Source: Macrotis lagotis (Eukaryota; Chordata; Mammalia; Peramelemorphia; Peramelidae). Taken from it: a DNA stretch of 64,000 nucleotides. The notes below the pieces were generated by a model that worked only from the letters and a program-made list of their open reading frames with translations, had not been told where the DNA came from and searched no databases. Positions 25,336 through 36,299 of this stretch are shown in pieces; positions within the stretch are counted from its first letter, which is position 1; each line of letters opens with the position of its first letter. The stretch covers positions 623,731,352 through 623,795,351 of the forward strand of contig NC_133666.1 of the NCBI RefSeq assembly GCF_037893015.1, read 5' to 3'. The position numbers were made by a program, and so were the translations under genes.

Positions 25336-25457
25336 TCAAAAGATCAAAACCATAATGGTAAATAGGATGTTGACAGCCATGATCTTCAGCAGCAGCAGTC
25401 TCAAACCCAGCAGTCCAAGGAGCACTTTGTTCCCTTGCTCAGGTCCTGGTATCCCTG
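25336..25457 (-). CDS. TRMC: TCR mu constant region exon 3 (transmembrane)
   Basis: Encodes the membrane anchor and ends the protein. After a short linker (AGIPGPEQGNK) comes VLLGLLGLRLLLLKIMAVNI and LFTIMVLIF, then TGA at 25338-25336. The Arg and Lys set five residues apart in the hydrophobic stretch, and the GLR-K-AVN-LF pattern, match the TCR delta/alpha transmembrane segment, which contacts acidic residues of CD3. The cytoplasmic tail is essentially absent, as in other TCR chains. The acceptor is TCTCTTGTAG|, before 25457; a second AG three bases further in would drop one residue without changing frame. The phase 1 start matches the connecting-peptide exon. The intron before it is 3657 bases and filled with SINEs. 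Confidence 0.93.
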
Positions 25458-25859
25458 CTACAAGAGAGAAATATACTGAACAATGAGACATCTCAGAATC
25501 TGAGTGCAAGGAAAATGATACCCTAAACAATGACTTTTTCCAGGTACTGAGTCCTATGATATCACAGACTCTGAGCAATGAGCTATCACACACTCTGAGC
25601 TGAAGCTATCAAATACTTGGTTATTCCAACCTTTTGTCCTGGGCTAACACAAACATTGAAAATGAGTCACTGAACCCTTTTCCTAGGTAATCAGACATTC
25701 CAATTCTTGGGTTATTGCAAACCCTGAGCTTGAGAAAGTCACATACTCCAAAATATGGCTTTGTCTTCTCAACCCCTAGGAAAACATGATATGTTTTGAA
25801 CTCTGGCTTTTTTCATTTCTTCAAGATTTCACTCATCTCTTTGTTGAACTTACATTCAT

Positions 25860-27545
25860 TCAAAATGTACCATATTAGGTGCTGAGAGAGATATAATGTT
25901 CTAATGATATATAGTATCTTTTACAAAGCTGACAGTTCAGTAGGGGCCTAAGGCACACACATATATAACTATAATATACAATATTATACAAGTACATTAG
26001 AGAAATGCAAAACAAACTGCTTTGTGAAGTCAGAGGGGGAGATTCTTTTGGAATAGGAGCTTCTAGGGAGAATTAAATTTGACTTAAAAGATTGAGTAAG
26101 AATTCAACAATCCAAAGGGGTCTGGACATTGAGAGGTTATTGAAAACATATGGAAAAAATTGAGGAAATGTAAAAGAGGGAACAGATATGTGGTATGTTC
26201 AGTGGGTCAGGAGCAGGCTAGACTAATGAGAACTTAGAGTATATGGAGGAGAGTAACATGAGACCAGAATGGCATTAGATGGTGAAAGACCTTGAATGCA
26301 AAACAGCAGAGTTTGATTTTATATGTATATATTTACATATCTTTAGATAGAGAGGTGGGACTGATAGACAATGGATAGATAGTGGGAAGGTGGGAAGATA
26401 TATCAGGGAAATATCTCAATAGTCCAGGAACATGATGATTAGGGCCTTTACTAATAAGATGACAATAAGATTCAAGACATAATACAGAAGTAAAAGATGT
26501 TGTAGAAACAGAATTGGCATGACTTGGGACTCAGTGACTAATTAAAGTAAGACTGAAGAGAGTTGAAAAATCAACAGTCACCCCAAGGATACATCAAAGG
26601 AAGAGTAAACTGAATAGCAGCAGAACAAGGGGGAAAGTTATCAAAAATAGGGGGAAAGCACATAAGCTTCATTTTAGATGTTAAATTTGAGGGATCAGTG
26701 AGCTACCGGATAGATATGTTCTGAAGATGTTTACAGCTGTGGTTTGGAGAGTCATAAGAGAGGTAAAGGCCTGGAGCTACAAATTATGAGTCAGCAGCAG
26801 ACTCGGTAGTGGAGCTAGGACAGTGAATGAGATTGACAAAGGAAAGAGTCAAGAGAAGAGAAGAAAGTCCAGGACTGACCCTTAAGGTTTATCTACACTA
26901 AAGAGGGTCCAGAGAGGAAGAGAGAGGAAACTCAATTAGAAAGGGAAATGAAAAATAAAGATAATATAACATCTTTGGAGGACAGTGGAATAGAAAGTAT
27001 TCAGTCATAGGTAATCTGTGCAAAAAGTTGCAGATAGATCAAAGGAGAATAGAGACTGAAAGAGATCTCTGGATTTGTTGGTTATAAAGTCACTGAGAAA
27101 ACTCACTATATTGAGAAGAGTGTGAAAGACAAATAGGAAAGGGCTTGGGGAGAAAGTGACTAGAGAGTTAGTGATGGAAAACTAGAATTCTAAGAGCAAA
27201 GAGAAGAAGAAGGAGGTGGATAATTAAGGTAAAGGAGTTTGGGAAGACCTAAGTATGACATCAGAGGAAAGAAACTGGGAGTAAAAGGCACTGGAGCTGG
27301 ACAAGGCTCTGGAGGAAGCAGAAGGTGATGACTCAATGTAAGAGATAGCACCAGAGATGCCTCACAGAGTGATGAAATAGAAAGAATAGAGTCAATTTGG
27401 GCCTCCCTGCCCCAAGTTTTTCACCAATCAAACTTATTCTCAACAAACACCAAACTGAGTTTTCTGTAATGAAGAGCTAACACAGGTTGGAATCCAGCCT
27501 CTAACATTTACTGTGTTGTTGTTCAGTCATTTCAGTCATGTGTGA
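25860..27545 (-). mobile_element. CR1/L2-clade LINE remnant, antisense (in the TRMC intron)
   Basis: The purine-rich sequence follows the same motif order as 44985-47760 (aatgagaacttagagtatatggagg, agaccttgaatgcaaaacagcagag, gatagaca-aaggagaa). It occupies the intron between the connecting-peptide and TM exons. A BovB-like fragment (ttgttgttcagtcatttcag) ends it near 27520. Confidence 0.5.
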
Positions 27546-28065
27546 CTCTCAGCATGAGCATGAGATGGAGAACCAAGAAGGAGATTGCTCACATAGGAGG
27601 GCCTCAGGCTCCTTAAGGAAATAGAATGCTAAGAAGTCTTCCAAAGCTCTGGGAGATGTGCGTTGATAAGGGGGGTAGAGGAGAAGAGTAAGTTTGAAAC
27701 TGTTTCTATAGGAAATAAAGATAGTGATGAGGACAGGATTTATTTTACTATTAGAGGGAAATTCTGAGTGTAAATCCATCCACCAATGCAGTTGTAAATT
27801 ATTATATTAAAGAGTAGCCTAGAGTAATAATGTGCTTAAGGGTGGAGATATATATATTAGAAGTAGGATTTAAGTCCAGGTTTTCCTAACTTGAAATTCC
27901 ACTCTCTATCTACTCTGTTGAGGAAAAAACTATTGAATAAATATAATTTCAGAGCCAAAATCCTGCTAAGGTACTATTGCATAATGAATAAAATTAATGC
28001 AGTTTTGAGATTTCCTCCACTAAGACTCCCAACAGGAGGAGCAGAGAATGAAAAAGGTGAGACCT

Positions 28066-28221
28066 GGGGTGGCTAGGTGGCATAGTGGATAAAGCACTGG
28101 CCTTGGAGTCAGGAGTACCTGAGTTCAAATCCGACCTCAGACACTTAATAATTACCTAGCTGTGTGGCCTTGGGCAAGCCACTTAACCCCATTTGCCTTG
28201 CAAAAATTAAAAAAAAAAAAG
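28066..28221 (+). mobile_element. SINE (family 1), TRMC intron
   Basis: Nearly intact copy (ggggtggctaggtggcatag, gttcaaatccgacctcagac, A tail). It is antisense to TRMC. Confidence 0.94.
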
Positions 28222-28390
28222 GAGCTACTTAGGCATAAAGAGCAGCTGAGAAGGTCAAGAATAAAAAGGGGCTATTCCCCAATATGATCCTGGACTAGGA
28301 TATTCCCTGAATTTTGGATCTTTATGACCCTGAAGGTCTAGGCCAGTGGTGGGAAACCTTTTATCTACCAAGGTCCATTTGGATATTTTG

Positions 28391-28560
28391 GGGGGGGGGT
28401 GCGGCTAGGTGGAGCAGTGAATAGAGCACAGGCCTTGGAGTCAGGAGTACCTGGGTTCAAATCCAACCTCAGACACTAATTACTTAGCCGCCCGGCCTTG
28501 GGCAAGCCACTTAGCCCCATTGCCTTGAAAAATCTAAAAAAATAAAAATAAAAAAAAAAC
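28391..28560 (+). mobile_element. SINE (family 1), TRMC intron
   Basis: The second copy in a row, after a G tract: gcggctaggtggagcagtg to an A-rich tail. Confidence 0.9.
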
Positions 28561-28733
28561 ATCATTTGCAGGTTATACAAAATTAACAACTTGAAAATTA
28601 ACCTGCTATATTTGGTCAAACAGTGGCAATGTCAGACCAAATGATTTTGCAGGCTTTATAAGATCTCTGCCCCAGACTAGGTTATCACTCTACAAATCTG
28701 AGCCATTATTCACACTGAGTCCTCCTGAATATA

Positions 28734-28737
<4 letters not shown>

Positions 28738-28767
<30 letters not shown>

Positions 28768-28907
28768 TTTTTGCAAGGCAATGGGGTTAAGTGGCTTGCC
28801 CAAGGCCACACAGCTAGGTAATTATTAAGTATCTGAGGACTGATTTGAACTCAGATACCCCTGACTCCAGGGCCAGTGCTCTGTCCACTGCGCCACCTAG
28901 CCACCCC
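28738..28907 (-). mobile_element. SINE (family 1), antisense, TRMC intron
   Basis: Long poly(T) tract followed by the complete complement (ttttgcaaggcaatggggtt to cacctagccacccc). The flanking repeat tgaatatactctt / tgaatatattctt supports insertion. Confidence 0.93.
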
Positions 28908-29114
28908 ATTGAATATATTCTTGAGCCTTGAACCATCATATATACCCAGGCTGCTGGTATCATGCTCTGTGATGGCTATGGCCATAAGGAACCCCAGAGA
29001 ATCATATTATCAGAGTGGAAGACATGAAGCTATCAGACTGGTTGAATTGTTTCCCTTCTGATCAAGTTGCTTAAAGTCAATCTCATTATCTCTTCCCTTT
29101 CACCTTTCACCCAC

Positions 29115-29168
29115 CTGTGAGTTCCTGGTCATGGCAGGATGGTTCCAGCTGAGGAGTGATCCCAGTAT
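29115..29168 (-). CDS. TRMC: TCR mu constant region exon 2 (connecting peptide)
   Basis: A short exon of 54 bases encodes DTGITPQLEPSCHDQELT, the hinge between the C domain and the membrane. The single cysteine in PSCHD sits where TCR alpha and delta chains have the cysteine for the interchain disulfide. The acceptor is TGTCTTGAG| (before 29168) and the donor ACAG|GTGGGT (after 29115), with both ends in phase 1. A nearer AG at about 29150 (CTCAG|CTGG) would shift the frame and hit TGA, so the upstream acceptor was chosen. Too short to be found as an ORF; recognised by phase, position between C and TM exons, and the SCH motif. Confidence 0.78.
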
Positions 29169-29556
29169 CTCAAGACAGAAATATATAATCAGCCACAGCC
29201 TTGGAGTGAGTTGAGGACTTTCTTTCCTAGCCCAGGACTTCCCTCTCTAGGTCAGGACACCCTTCATGAGCCACTTTCTTCCCTCATCTATCCTAGCAAT
29301 CTCATTTCCTATTTATGGATTCCTTTCTCCACCCCCCCCCAGTCAGGAAACACTGGTCTGTAATAGCTCTTTCTGCTCAAAATCTAGCTCCAGTCTAGAC
29401 CCTGTATTCCCTAATCAAGGACTTCCTCTTCTTTTCCCTCAATTTATCATCCAATCTCTGTTTCTTTCTCTCAATGATCCAGGAAACACTTCCAAAGTTT
29501 AAGATGCCCCTTCTTGGTACCACCACCCCCCATACCCAGTCAAGAACTGCTCATAC

Positions 29557-29820
29557 CTGGATGGTAGGACACAAGGATCTCTTTCCCAAGGTGCTGCACT
29601 GAGCAGGTTACTGAATCATTCTCACCAATCCTGCCTATCTGAATGGCACTGTAGGTGCCATGGGCTACAGGAGCCAAAGTAAGGGACTGAGTTGAGAATG
29701 AGGCTTTAGGTGATACCAGGGACATATGGAGTTCCTTGGGATAGAAGTCACTGACCAAGCAGGCCACAGCATCCTGACTCCTCACCAGGAAAACACTGGG
29801 TGACAGATGGGCACGAGGTC
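29557..29820 (-). CDS. TRMC: TCR mu constant region exon 1 (Ig C domain)
   Basis: Encodes the extracellular C1-set domain of the mu chain, 87 full codons from PRAHLSPSVFLV to ILVSYHP. The acceptor TTGATTGCAG| precedes base 29820, and the donor CCAG|GTATGAG follows 29557. Both ends are phase 1, matching Vmu-j upstream. Diagnostic motifs are PSVF, VACLVSDFYPKE with the first Cys, and NDSVTCSVQHLGKE with the second. These closely follow the TCR delta constant pattern (PSVF, VACLV-FYPK, NSVTCSVQH). As in TCR delta, there is no Trp in the middle strand. One sequon (NDS) is present. The open frame runs upstream into the intron, so the acceptor, not an ATG, sets the start. Being next to Vmu-j identifies it as mu and not delta. 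Confidence 0.95.
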
Positions 29821-30470
29821 CTGCAATCAAGCCATGATTTCCTGTCACTCATCTGGTCACTACAGAGCACCCTAGCAGCCAGCAACCCAGATGCAAAAGT
29901 GGGAAGGCAAATGTGACCAAATAACAGTAACTAGAAAACCTCACCCACTTCCTGCCCCACCCAGCCCAGACCTGGCCCCCGTGTGGGAAGCAAATGCATG
30001 AAACCAAGTAACTGTGAAAAAAAACATCAACCTTGTTTCCCATCCCTCTGTCACCTGAACCCCATGTGTGGGAGGTGAATTCATGTGATCAAATAACTGA
30101 AAACTAGACCTCAGCCCCAGCTCCCTGGCCCCAGACCAAGACTGGCTCTGACACCCCCCCAGCTCACATCCTGTTGCTGCACCCCAGACCACAGTCCCTT
30201 TTCTGTCTTCCAACTTCCCCCCATTTCTGGCTTCCCTTGGGGTTGATAATTCACTGGATTTATCCATTAGTCTTATTACACTGGGATCTCAAATCCTTCA
30301 ATTGCCTAACACAATCCATGCCCAGAAATTCCTATCCAGAGTGGATGTTCACCCAGCACTCTGTGGTAGAGAGAAGGGTCTGAGAAATTCTAGTCTGGAC
30401 ACCAGCAATATGTGACCTAGGACCAGACCAAGGTCTATTTCTCTAAAACAGAGACAGAGACCATACTCAC

Positions 30471-30824
30471 CAGGTTCCACAGTCACATTTGTCCCAGAAC
30501 CAAAGACCATCTTGTCTGTATCACTTCCATCACCCACCCTTCTTGTACAATGATAGTAGCCCGAGTCTCCAAAGCTAAGGTCCATAATATGGAGAAAAAT
30601 CTGACTGCTGTTATCTTCCCTACTAGAAGTGATGCGGTCCTCTCTGGCTTCTGAAAAATTGCTCTCAAAGTTGGTCAGCCACAATGGGGGATGTCCAGGG
30701 GTCCAAAGGTACCAACCTAATCGGCTTATATTAAACTGAAAGCCAGATACTTGACACTTGAGGTTCAGGATGCTTCCAGAGAGGTGCTGACCTCCCCCTG
30801 ACTCTTTCAGCAGTGTCTCATCTC
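30471..30824 (-). CDS. TRMVj: Germline-joined V domain exon (Vmu-j)
   Basis: A single exon encodes a whole V domain with its CDR3 and J already fused in the genome. It is the membrane-proximal V of the TCR mu chain. The acceptor is CTGTAG| (30830-30825) and the donor CCTG|GTGAGT (30470-30465). Exon length is 354, with phase 1 at both ends. The 117 residues begin DETLLKESGGG and have Cys23 (LKCQVS), Trp37 (LGWYLW), the DSGYYHC motif with Cys92, a 14-residue germline CDR3 (TRRVGDGSDTDKMV), FGSG at 107-110 and TNVTVEP at the end. No stop, no adjoining RSS and no leader exon or signal peptide are seen, consistent with use only as an internal domain spliced after J. Four N-glycosylation sequons occur, at residues 31, 55, 71 and 112. 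Known: in TCR mu this second V has little diversity and probably supports the distal V. Confidence 0.95.
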
Positions 30825-31460
30825 CTACAGAGGAAAAAAGGTGATGGGAGCAGAGTAAGTAGGGACAAATAATCCATCTCTCCTCTTAAAAGTGAAGATC
30901 TTGAGTCCTTGAATCTCCTAAATGCTATTCTGCCCTAGACCCTTTACCCCTCCTCCAGGACTTTAGATACCAAAGTCAGGGACCAATTCTCTTTAAATAT
31001 ATAATAGAAAAAGAAATGGAAGATGTGAATCCCATGGTTACAGGAAAGGGCAAGCATCATCATTGACAAGGTTTCAGGGGGTTCCCCAGATTAGAGTTGT
31101 TTCTAGGATTGGGGCAGGGAATTCCCTGAGTGCAACAATTTCTCAGGTTTAGGGAATTTTGGGAGTTTGCAAGTGCCTAAAATCAGGAGGGGGATAATTA
31201 GATGCCTTTGGGTTCTTAGGTTTGGGATTCAAAGATTTGGGGAGTGGCTAGGTTTGGAGGTTCCTGGAGTGATGAGTTTGGGATATCCTAGCATTAAGAG
31301 ATAGGACTGACTGTGGGAAATGAGCCACATAATCACACAGGTTTGGATAAAGGATGACTGAGGTCATCAGTCCAGTCCAAGATTCCTCCCTCAATCCTGT
31401 AGCTTTGGAATGGTCCAATGCCCATCTTCCCCCACCCCTGTTGGAAATATGAAAACTTAC

Positions 31461-31510
31461 GTGAGAGTACAGTCACTTCTGTTCCAGGACCAAAGTTTTC
31501 CCATTGAGCT
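31461..31510 (-). CDS. TRMJ: TCR mu J segment
   Basis: This joining segment encodes AQWENFGPGTEVTVLS plus one base. The FGPG motif is the diagnostic J bulge (F/W-G-X-G). A 12-bp RSS abuts its 5' end. The 3' end is a splice donor, TCAC|GTAAGT on the minus strand. It ends in phase 1, exactly the phase in which the germline-joined V exon 636 bases downstream begins (C plus GA gives Arg). The product of V-D-J joining is therefore spliced to Vmu-j rather than directly to a constant exon, as known for TCR mu. No second J was found between this one and the V exon, so cluster A appears to have a single J. Confidence 0.92.
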
Positions 31511-31538
31511 CACTGTGTCACAGGAAAGAACCAAAACC
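31511..31538 (-). promoter_or_regulatory. 12-bp RSS of J
   Basis: On the plus strand, away from J: cactgtg (31511-31517), a 12-base spacer (31518-31529) and accaaaacc (31530-31538). In gene orientation this is GGTTTTGGT, 12 bp, CACAGTG directly before J. Each motif is one base from the J-side consensus. Confidence 0.92.
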
Positions 31539-33172
31539 ATTCATCTTAGGAAGGGCCGGAGGAACATGAGGTGGCAGGAAGTAGGTTGGAGTCAGGCTCA
31601 TGGGAACATACCAAGTTCATGAAGCCCCAGTAAAGTAAAGGAATTAGGAGACCTGAATTTAAGTCTGACTCTACCATTAACAGACTGTATCATCATGGGA
31701 AAGTCATAACTCTTCATTGTCCTAGGAAATTTTCTGAGACTAAGTTGCATCCATCAGGAGAATTTCCTCTGAGAATTTCCTATGTCAAAAAAATCATAGA
31801 ACTGGTGATTTACAGTAATATATATGTATGTATGTATGTATATATAAGTGGTGATTTACATATTGGGTTCTGGTCAAGAGTAGGTCTAAGGAGGTTCAGA
31901 GATCCCTCCAGGGTCCTTTCCTTGTTAGTATTCCAGGAAGTTAGTATTCCCCACTGGGGAAAGCTGGTCTTTGTCAAACTTCAGAATGACTATTGAGACA
32001 ATTCCTGGGATGACGATACATTTTTCATTTCTCAGTCTAACTCTGAAAGATTGAGTTAAAGTAATGACTGGGTACAACTTGGAAAAGGAAAAGGTGATTA
32101 CAAAAAGTCAACACAGCCTCATCTAGATCTGGTCACACCAGGCAACTTCATGGTGGTGACCATGGTAACCTGCTACAGATACAGATACAGTTTACCTAGA
32201 TTTTTAACAAGACTTTTTGACAAAGTATCTTATACTATTCTTGTGGGGAAAATAAAGAGATGTAGACCGGATGATAAGAGGGTTAGATGGATTCAGAGTT
32301 AGCTAGATGGTTGGACTCACAGTAGTTATTGATAGTTCCATGTCAATGTGGCAGTAGGTCTCCAGTAGAGAGTCCCAGGTATCTGTGACCCTTTGTGCGG
32401 CTTAATATTTTCATTAATTATTTGTGAAACAGGAAACTGGAACATTGACAAGACCACTGGTGTACTCCATTGAAGGAAATTCCCCATCTGGAGGAGGTTA
32501 GAGAACTTTGTTCCAGGAAGTACTTTGGAGAGACTATGGATCATGCATAGACATTCTGTAACTGCTTCTGATCTGCTAATCATGTGGCTAGGAGGATCCT
32601 TTGTCCACTGGTTGTCTAGACAGAAAGCTGTCACCTTTAGCCTAGTATCCGTGCCTCCTTCTCTTCTCTCTTCTCTTGAGAGATGTTGTTAACTTCACTC
32701 ACCATGTCTACCAAGAGACAGAAGGGAGGATATTTGAAGATTTCCCACTGGGACCATGTGACCCTTGCCTTGGTTCTTGGCCTCTGCACTTGTTCTTTTC
32801 CCATTTTAGATAAAGAAATATGACTTCCTATCAAGTGAGCTTCACAAGATCCAGAGTACTCTCTACCTCACTGGTATTCTTATCTGGGTTTTGCACCATG
32901 TCCAGAGTTGCAAGAAATAATCTTTGGGAGTGTCCTTTTTGGAACAGGTCAGTGATTGCTGACATAGGTTGCATCTGAATATGGTCTCATCAAGACCAAC
33001 ATTACATAAAAATTGAATAAAGAGGTGTATGTTTTTTTCTTTTAATAGCTCCAGTAAAAAACGTCTCTTCTTAAAAACTCATAGATGTGTTAAATGGAAC
33101 TGAGATGCTAGTTGTGGTACCTAATAGTAGGGAGGAGGGGGATACATTTAGAGGCAATTCAATCCACTGACA

Positions 33173-33175
<3 letters not shown>

Positions 33176-33252
<77 letters not shown>
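33176..33252. repeat. (CA)n microsatellite
   Basis: About 38 CA units with one interruption. Confidence 0.97.
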
Positions 33253-33253
<1 letters not shown>

Positions 33254-33569
33254 AGACTAAAATGTTTACAGTTGCCCCAGAACCCAGAGTAGGAGGTATA
33301 GCCTACTGGATTCTCAGAGAGTGAGCCAGAGTTTATATACTACATTTAAATAAAGGCCTCACTAACAGCTAATACAGCAGATGATAGTTAGAAGTCAATA
33401 AGGTTTTGACAGATTAGAGAATTGGGTTAAAACTAAGAAGATAAAATTCCACAAGGATTAATGTAAAGTCTTATGCTTGGGTACCCTCCCTCCAAAAAAA
33501 ATCAGCTTCAAAAGAGAAAGGAGAGGTATTGTTGGACAAAAGCTAATCTGAAAAGATCAGGAGGCTCAA

Positions 33570-34280
33570 GTGAATTGTAAGCTTATTAGCAATCAGAAGT
33601 TATCACTAAGTCTGTATCTCAAAGAGATCATAAAAAAGGGGGAAAAGACCTATATGTACAAAAATATTAATAGAAGTTCTTTTTTGTGTGGCAAAGAATT
33701 GGAAATTGAGGTGATTGATGCTCATGAATTGAGATATGACTGAATAAATTATATGAATGTAATGGAATATTGTTGTTCCATGAGAAATGATGAGCAGACA
33801 TATTTCAGAGAAACTGGGAAAGATTTACATGGACTGATATTGAGTGAAGTGTGCAGAAGCAAGAGAACATTGTACATAGTAACAGCAACATTGCATGATG
33901 ATTGACTATGATAAACTTAACTTTTCTCAACCATACGGTGATCAAAGACAATTTCAAAACTTATGATGGGAAATACCATCCACATTCAGAGAAAGAACTA
34001 TGGAGTCTGAATGCAGATCAAAGCATACTATTTTCACTTTTTTTAATTGTTTTTTGTTTATTTTTTCCTCATGATTTTTCCCTTTTATTCTCAGTCTTCT
34101 TTCAAAGCATGGCTGAAATTGGGAATATGAGTAACTTGATTGTGTATATATAACCTATATCAGATCACTTAGTTTTTTGGGGAGGGAGGGAAAGAAAGAG
34201 GAGGGGATAATTTTTACCAAAATGAATGTTGAAAACTATCTCCACGTGTAATTGGAAAAACTAGAATACATTTTTTTTTA
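33570..34280 (+). mobile_element. L1 3' end remnant
   Basis: Sense L1 3' region, diverged: atggaatattgttgttccatgag, tgagtgaagtgtgcagaagcaag, gtaacagcaacattg, then an A-rich end near 34280. The stretch 31.55-33.5 kb before it shows a MIR-like piece (31640-31740) and no gene. Confidence 0.7.
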
Positions 34281-34729
34281 AAAAAGGAGTCACCAGTGAT
34301 GGAGCAAACAAAAAGTTTACATGATTTTGGTCAACATTTAGTATATCAGGAATTCTAAGAATAAGGAGATAATAGTACTTTTGAACTTTAACCTTGTCAG
34401 ACTCTATTGGGATTTTTTGCCTTCAGTTTGGGCACTCCAGTTTAAAATGGACGTTGATAAATTGGATCAGGTCCAGAGGAGGGCACCCAGGATGATGAAA
34501 AACCTTGAACTCTTGCTATTTAAAGCATGACTGAAGGAACTGGGAATGCTTAATCTGGAAGAAGAGAAAACTCAAGGGGGTCAAAATAATTTTGCTCAAC
34601 TATTGGAAAGCTATCATATGAAAAAAAGAATTAGATTTGTTTTGTGTGGCTCCAGAAAGTAGAAGCAAAGGGGGATTTCAGAGACAAATTAGACTGATAT
34701 CAAGAAAAATTTCACAGTAATAATAATAA

Positions 34730-36060
34730 TAATAACTAGAGTTTATATCTCATTGTAGGGTTGGTGATGCACTTTACATACATAATGTCATTTCATCCTC
34801 ACAACAAAAGAGGTATCATGCTCTATTTTTATAGAGGAAGAAACTGAGACTAAGAGAGGTTAAGTGACTTATCTAGAGACATACAGAAGTAGCTGAGGCA
34901 GTCTTCCTTAACCCATCCTGACAATCAGAATTATACAAAAGTAGAATGGGCTCTTTCAAATAGGCTTTTCCTACTTAGAATCATTGAGCAATTATTGGAT
35001 GATCTGGTCCCTTTTTATCTTTCCAGTCTTCTTACACCCTACTCTTCCCCCACATTCCAGTGACTCTGGTGTCCTTATTCCTCATACAAGACACTCCCAA
35101 CTCCAGACATTATCATTACTTGTCCTCAGTGTCTGGAACTCTCACTCTCCTGCCTTCCTTCAGATCCCAGTTTATATCTAAGCTTCTACAAGAAATCTTT
35201 TCCTCTCTCCCTTAATCTTAGTGTAATCTCTCTGTGATTATCTCTAATTTATTCTGTCTATATCTGTATTGCGACTTTAATGAGGGTCAGATTCATTCCT
35301 GCTCTCAGGCAGTTGAAACTGAAAGTATTTTAATAATGCAAGGAATAGATTGCTTACAATAATATTCAATACAGCAAATAAGATATATATATATATATAT
35401 ATATGAAAGGATTATTAATACTATAACAAAAGTAGAAGAGAAAGACAAAGAAAACATCACCAATTCAGGAGAGTCCCGAATGGGAGAGAAAACATCACCA
35501 ATTCAGGGGAGCACCAGGCAGAATGTCTTCTCCATGGGTGGGATTCCTTTTCTTCTGCTTCTTCTTCTTCATCATCATCTTCATAATAAATGATTGGAGT
35601 CTCAGGATATTTATTAGGGGAGAACAAAGGTTTTTTGCCAAATTCAATTGGAAAGGATCCCAGAATTCTTATCATGAACATAGGAAGTCAGTGTTATGAC
35701 ATTAGGAAGATGTCATGGGGCCGCAAGACACAACATAATTAAGGTCAGTACTGTGAGAATAGCCAGTTCTTTTCAGTACTGTTTGTGTTCCAAGGAATGG
35801 CTAGTTCCTGGGACTCTAAGAACATGGTCAAATCACATAGGACATGTTCCGGGGGGGGAAGGACACGTTCTCATACAGGCTCGAGTGAACTTACTCATAT
35901 AAGAATTTCATTTTCTTATACAATATCTTGCTTGTAAATATTTATTTTCTTATTGTCTCTCCTCCTTGAAAGGAGGAAGTGATTCTTGCCTTACTTTGTA
36001 TTCCCAACTCATAGCGCAGCTACTAGCACATTGTTGATGCATGTTGAATGACTGTTTAGC
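34730..36060 (+). mobile_element. MIR (antisense) then an L2-type 3' end split by an LTR-like insert
   Basis: 34730-34900 is MIR antisense. 34930-35275 carries the L2-type 3' pattern (tttatctttccagtcttcttacaccc, ctggaactctcactctcctgcc), which resumes at about 35930 (cttattgtctctcctccttgaaagg) and runs to 36060. Confidence 0.6.
35440..35925 (-). mobile_element. Solo-LTR-like insertion inside the L2 remnant
   Basis: On the minus strand a U3-like stretch leads to CCTAATAAATATCC, a polyadenylation signal, followed by an R/U5-like segment. It contains a tandem aacatcaccaattcagg pair (about 35450 and 35490). It interrupts an otherwise continuous L2 3' end. Boundaries are approximate. Confidence 0.45.
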
Positions 36061-36174
36061 ATTTTGTAAGATACCTCTTGGGTATGGTTTAAACTACATA
36101 GACCCTGATATCCCTTGCAATTCTAAGAATTCTAAACTTTATTTTGTGTATACTACGGACCTAATGCAGATTGC

Positions 36175-36197
36175 TGTAACCTCGTGTTGAGGTTACA
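36175..36197. repeat. Perfect small inverted repeat
   Basis: tgtaacctc, 5-base loop gtgtt, gaggttaca. A 9-bp hairpin of unknown relevance. Confidence 0.6.
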
Positions 36198-36299
36198 AAG
36201 TATGTTCCCTCCATTGACAGACATTGTCTGAACACATGTATTCCCTGATCCCTCAGTAACCCCAGAGCCTCTGAATTAGAGTCTCTCTCCAGTTTTTCT

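Noticed and set aside
25336..29820. TCR delta constant gene (TRDC) as identity
   Set aside because: The Vmu-j exon with matching splice phase directly upstream, and the antibody-like V genes in clusters, are TCR mu features; TRDC has neither.
35717..35755. tactgtg as a second D 23-bp RSS
   Set aside because: The position 23 bases away reads ggggccgca, not a nonamer, and no 12-bp RSS faces it.
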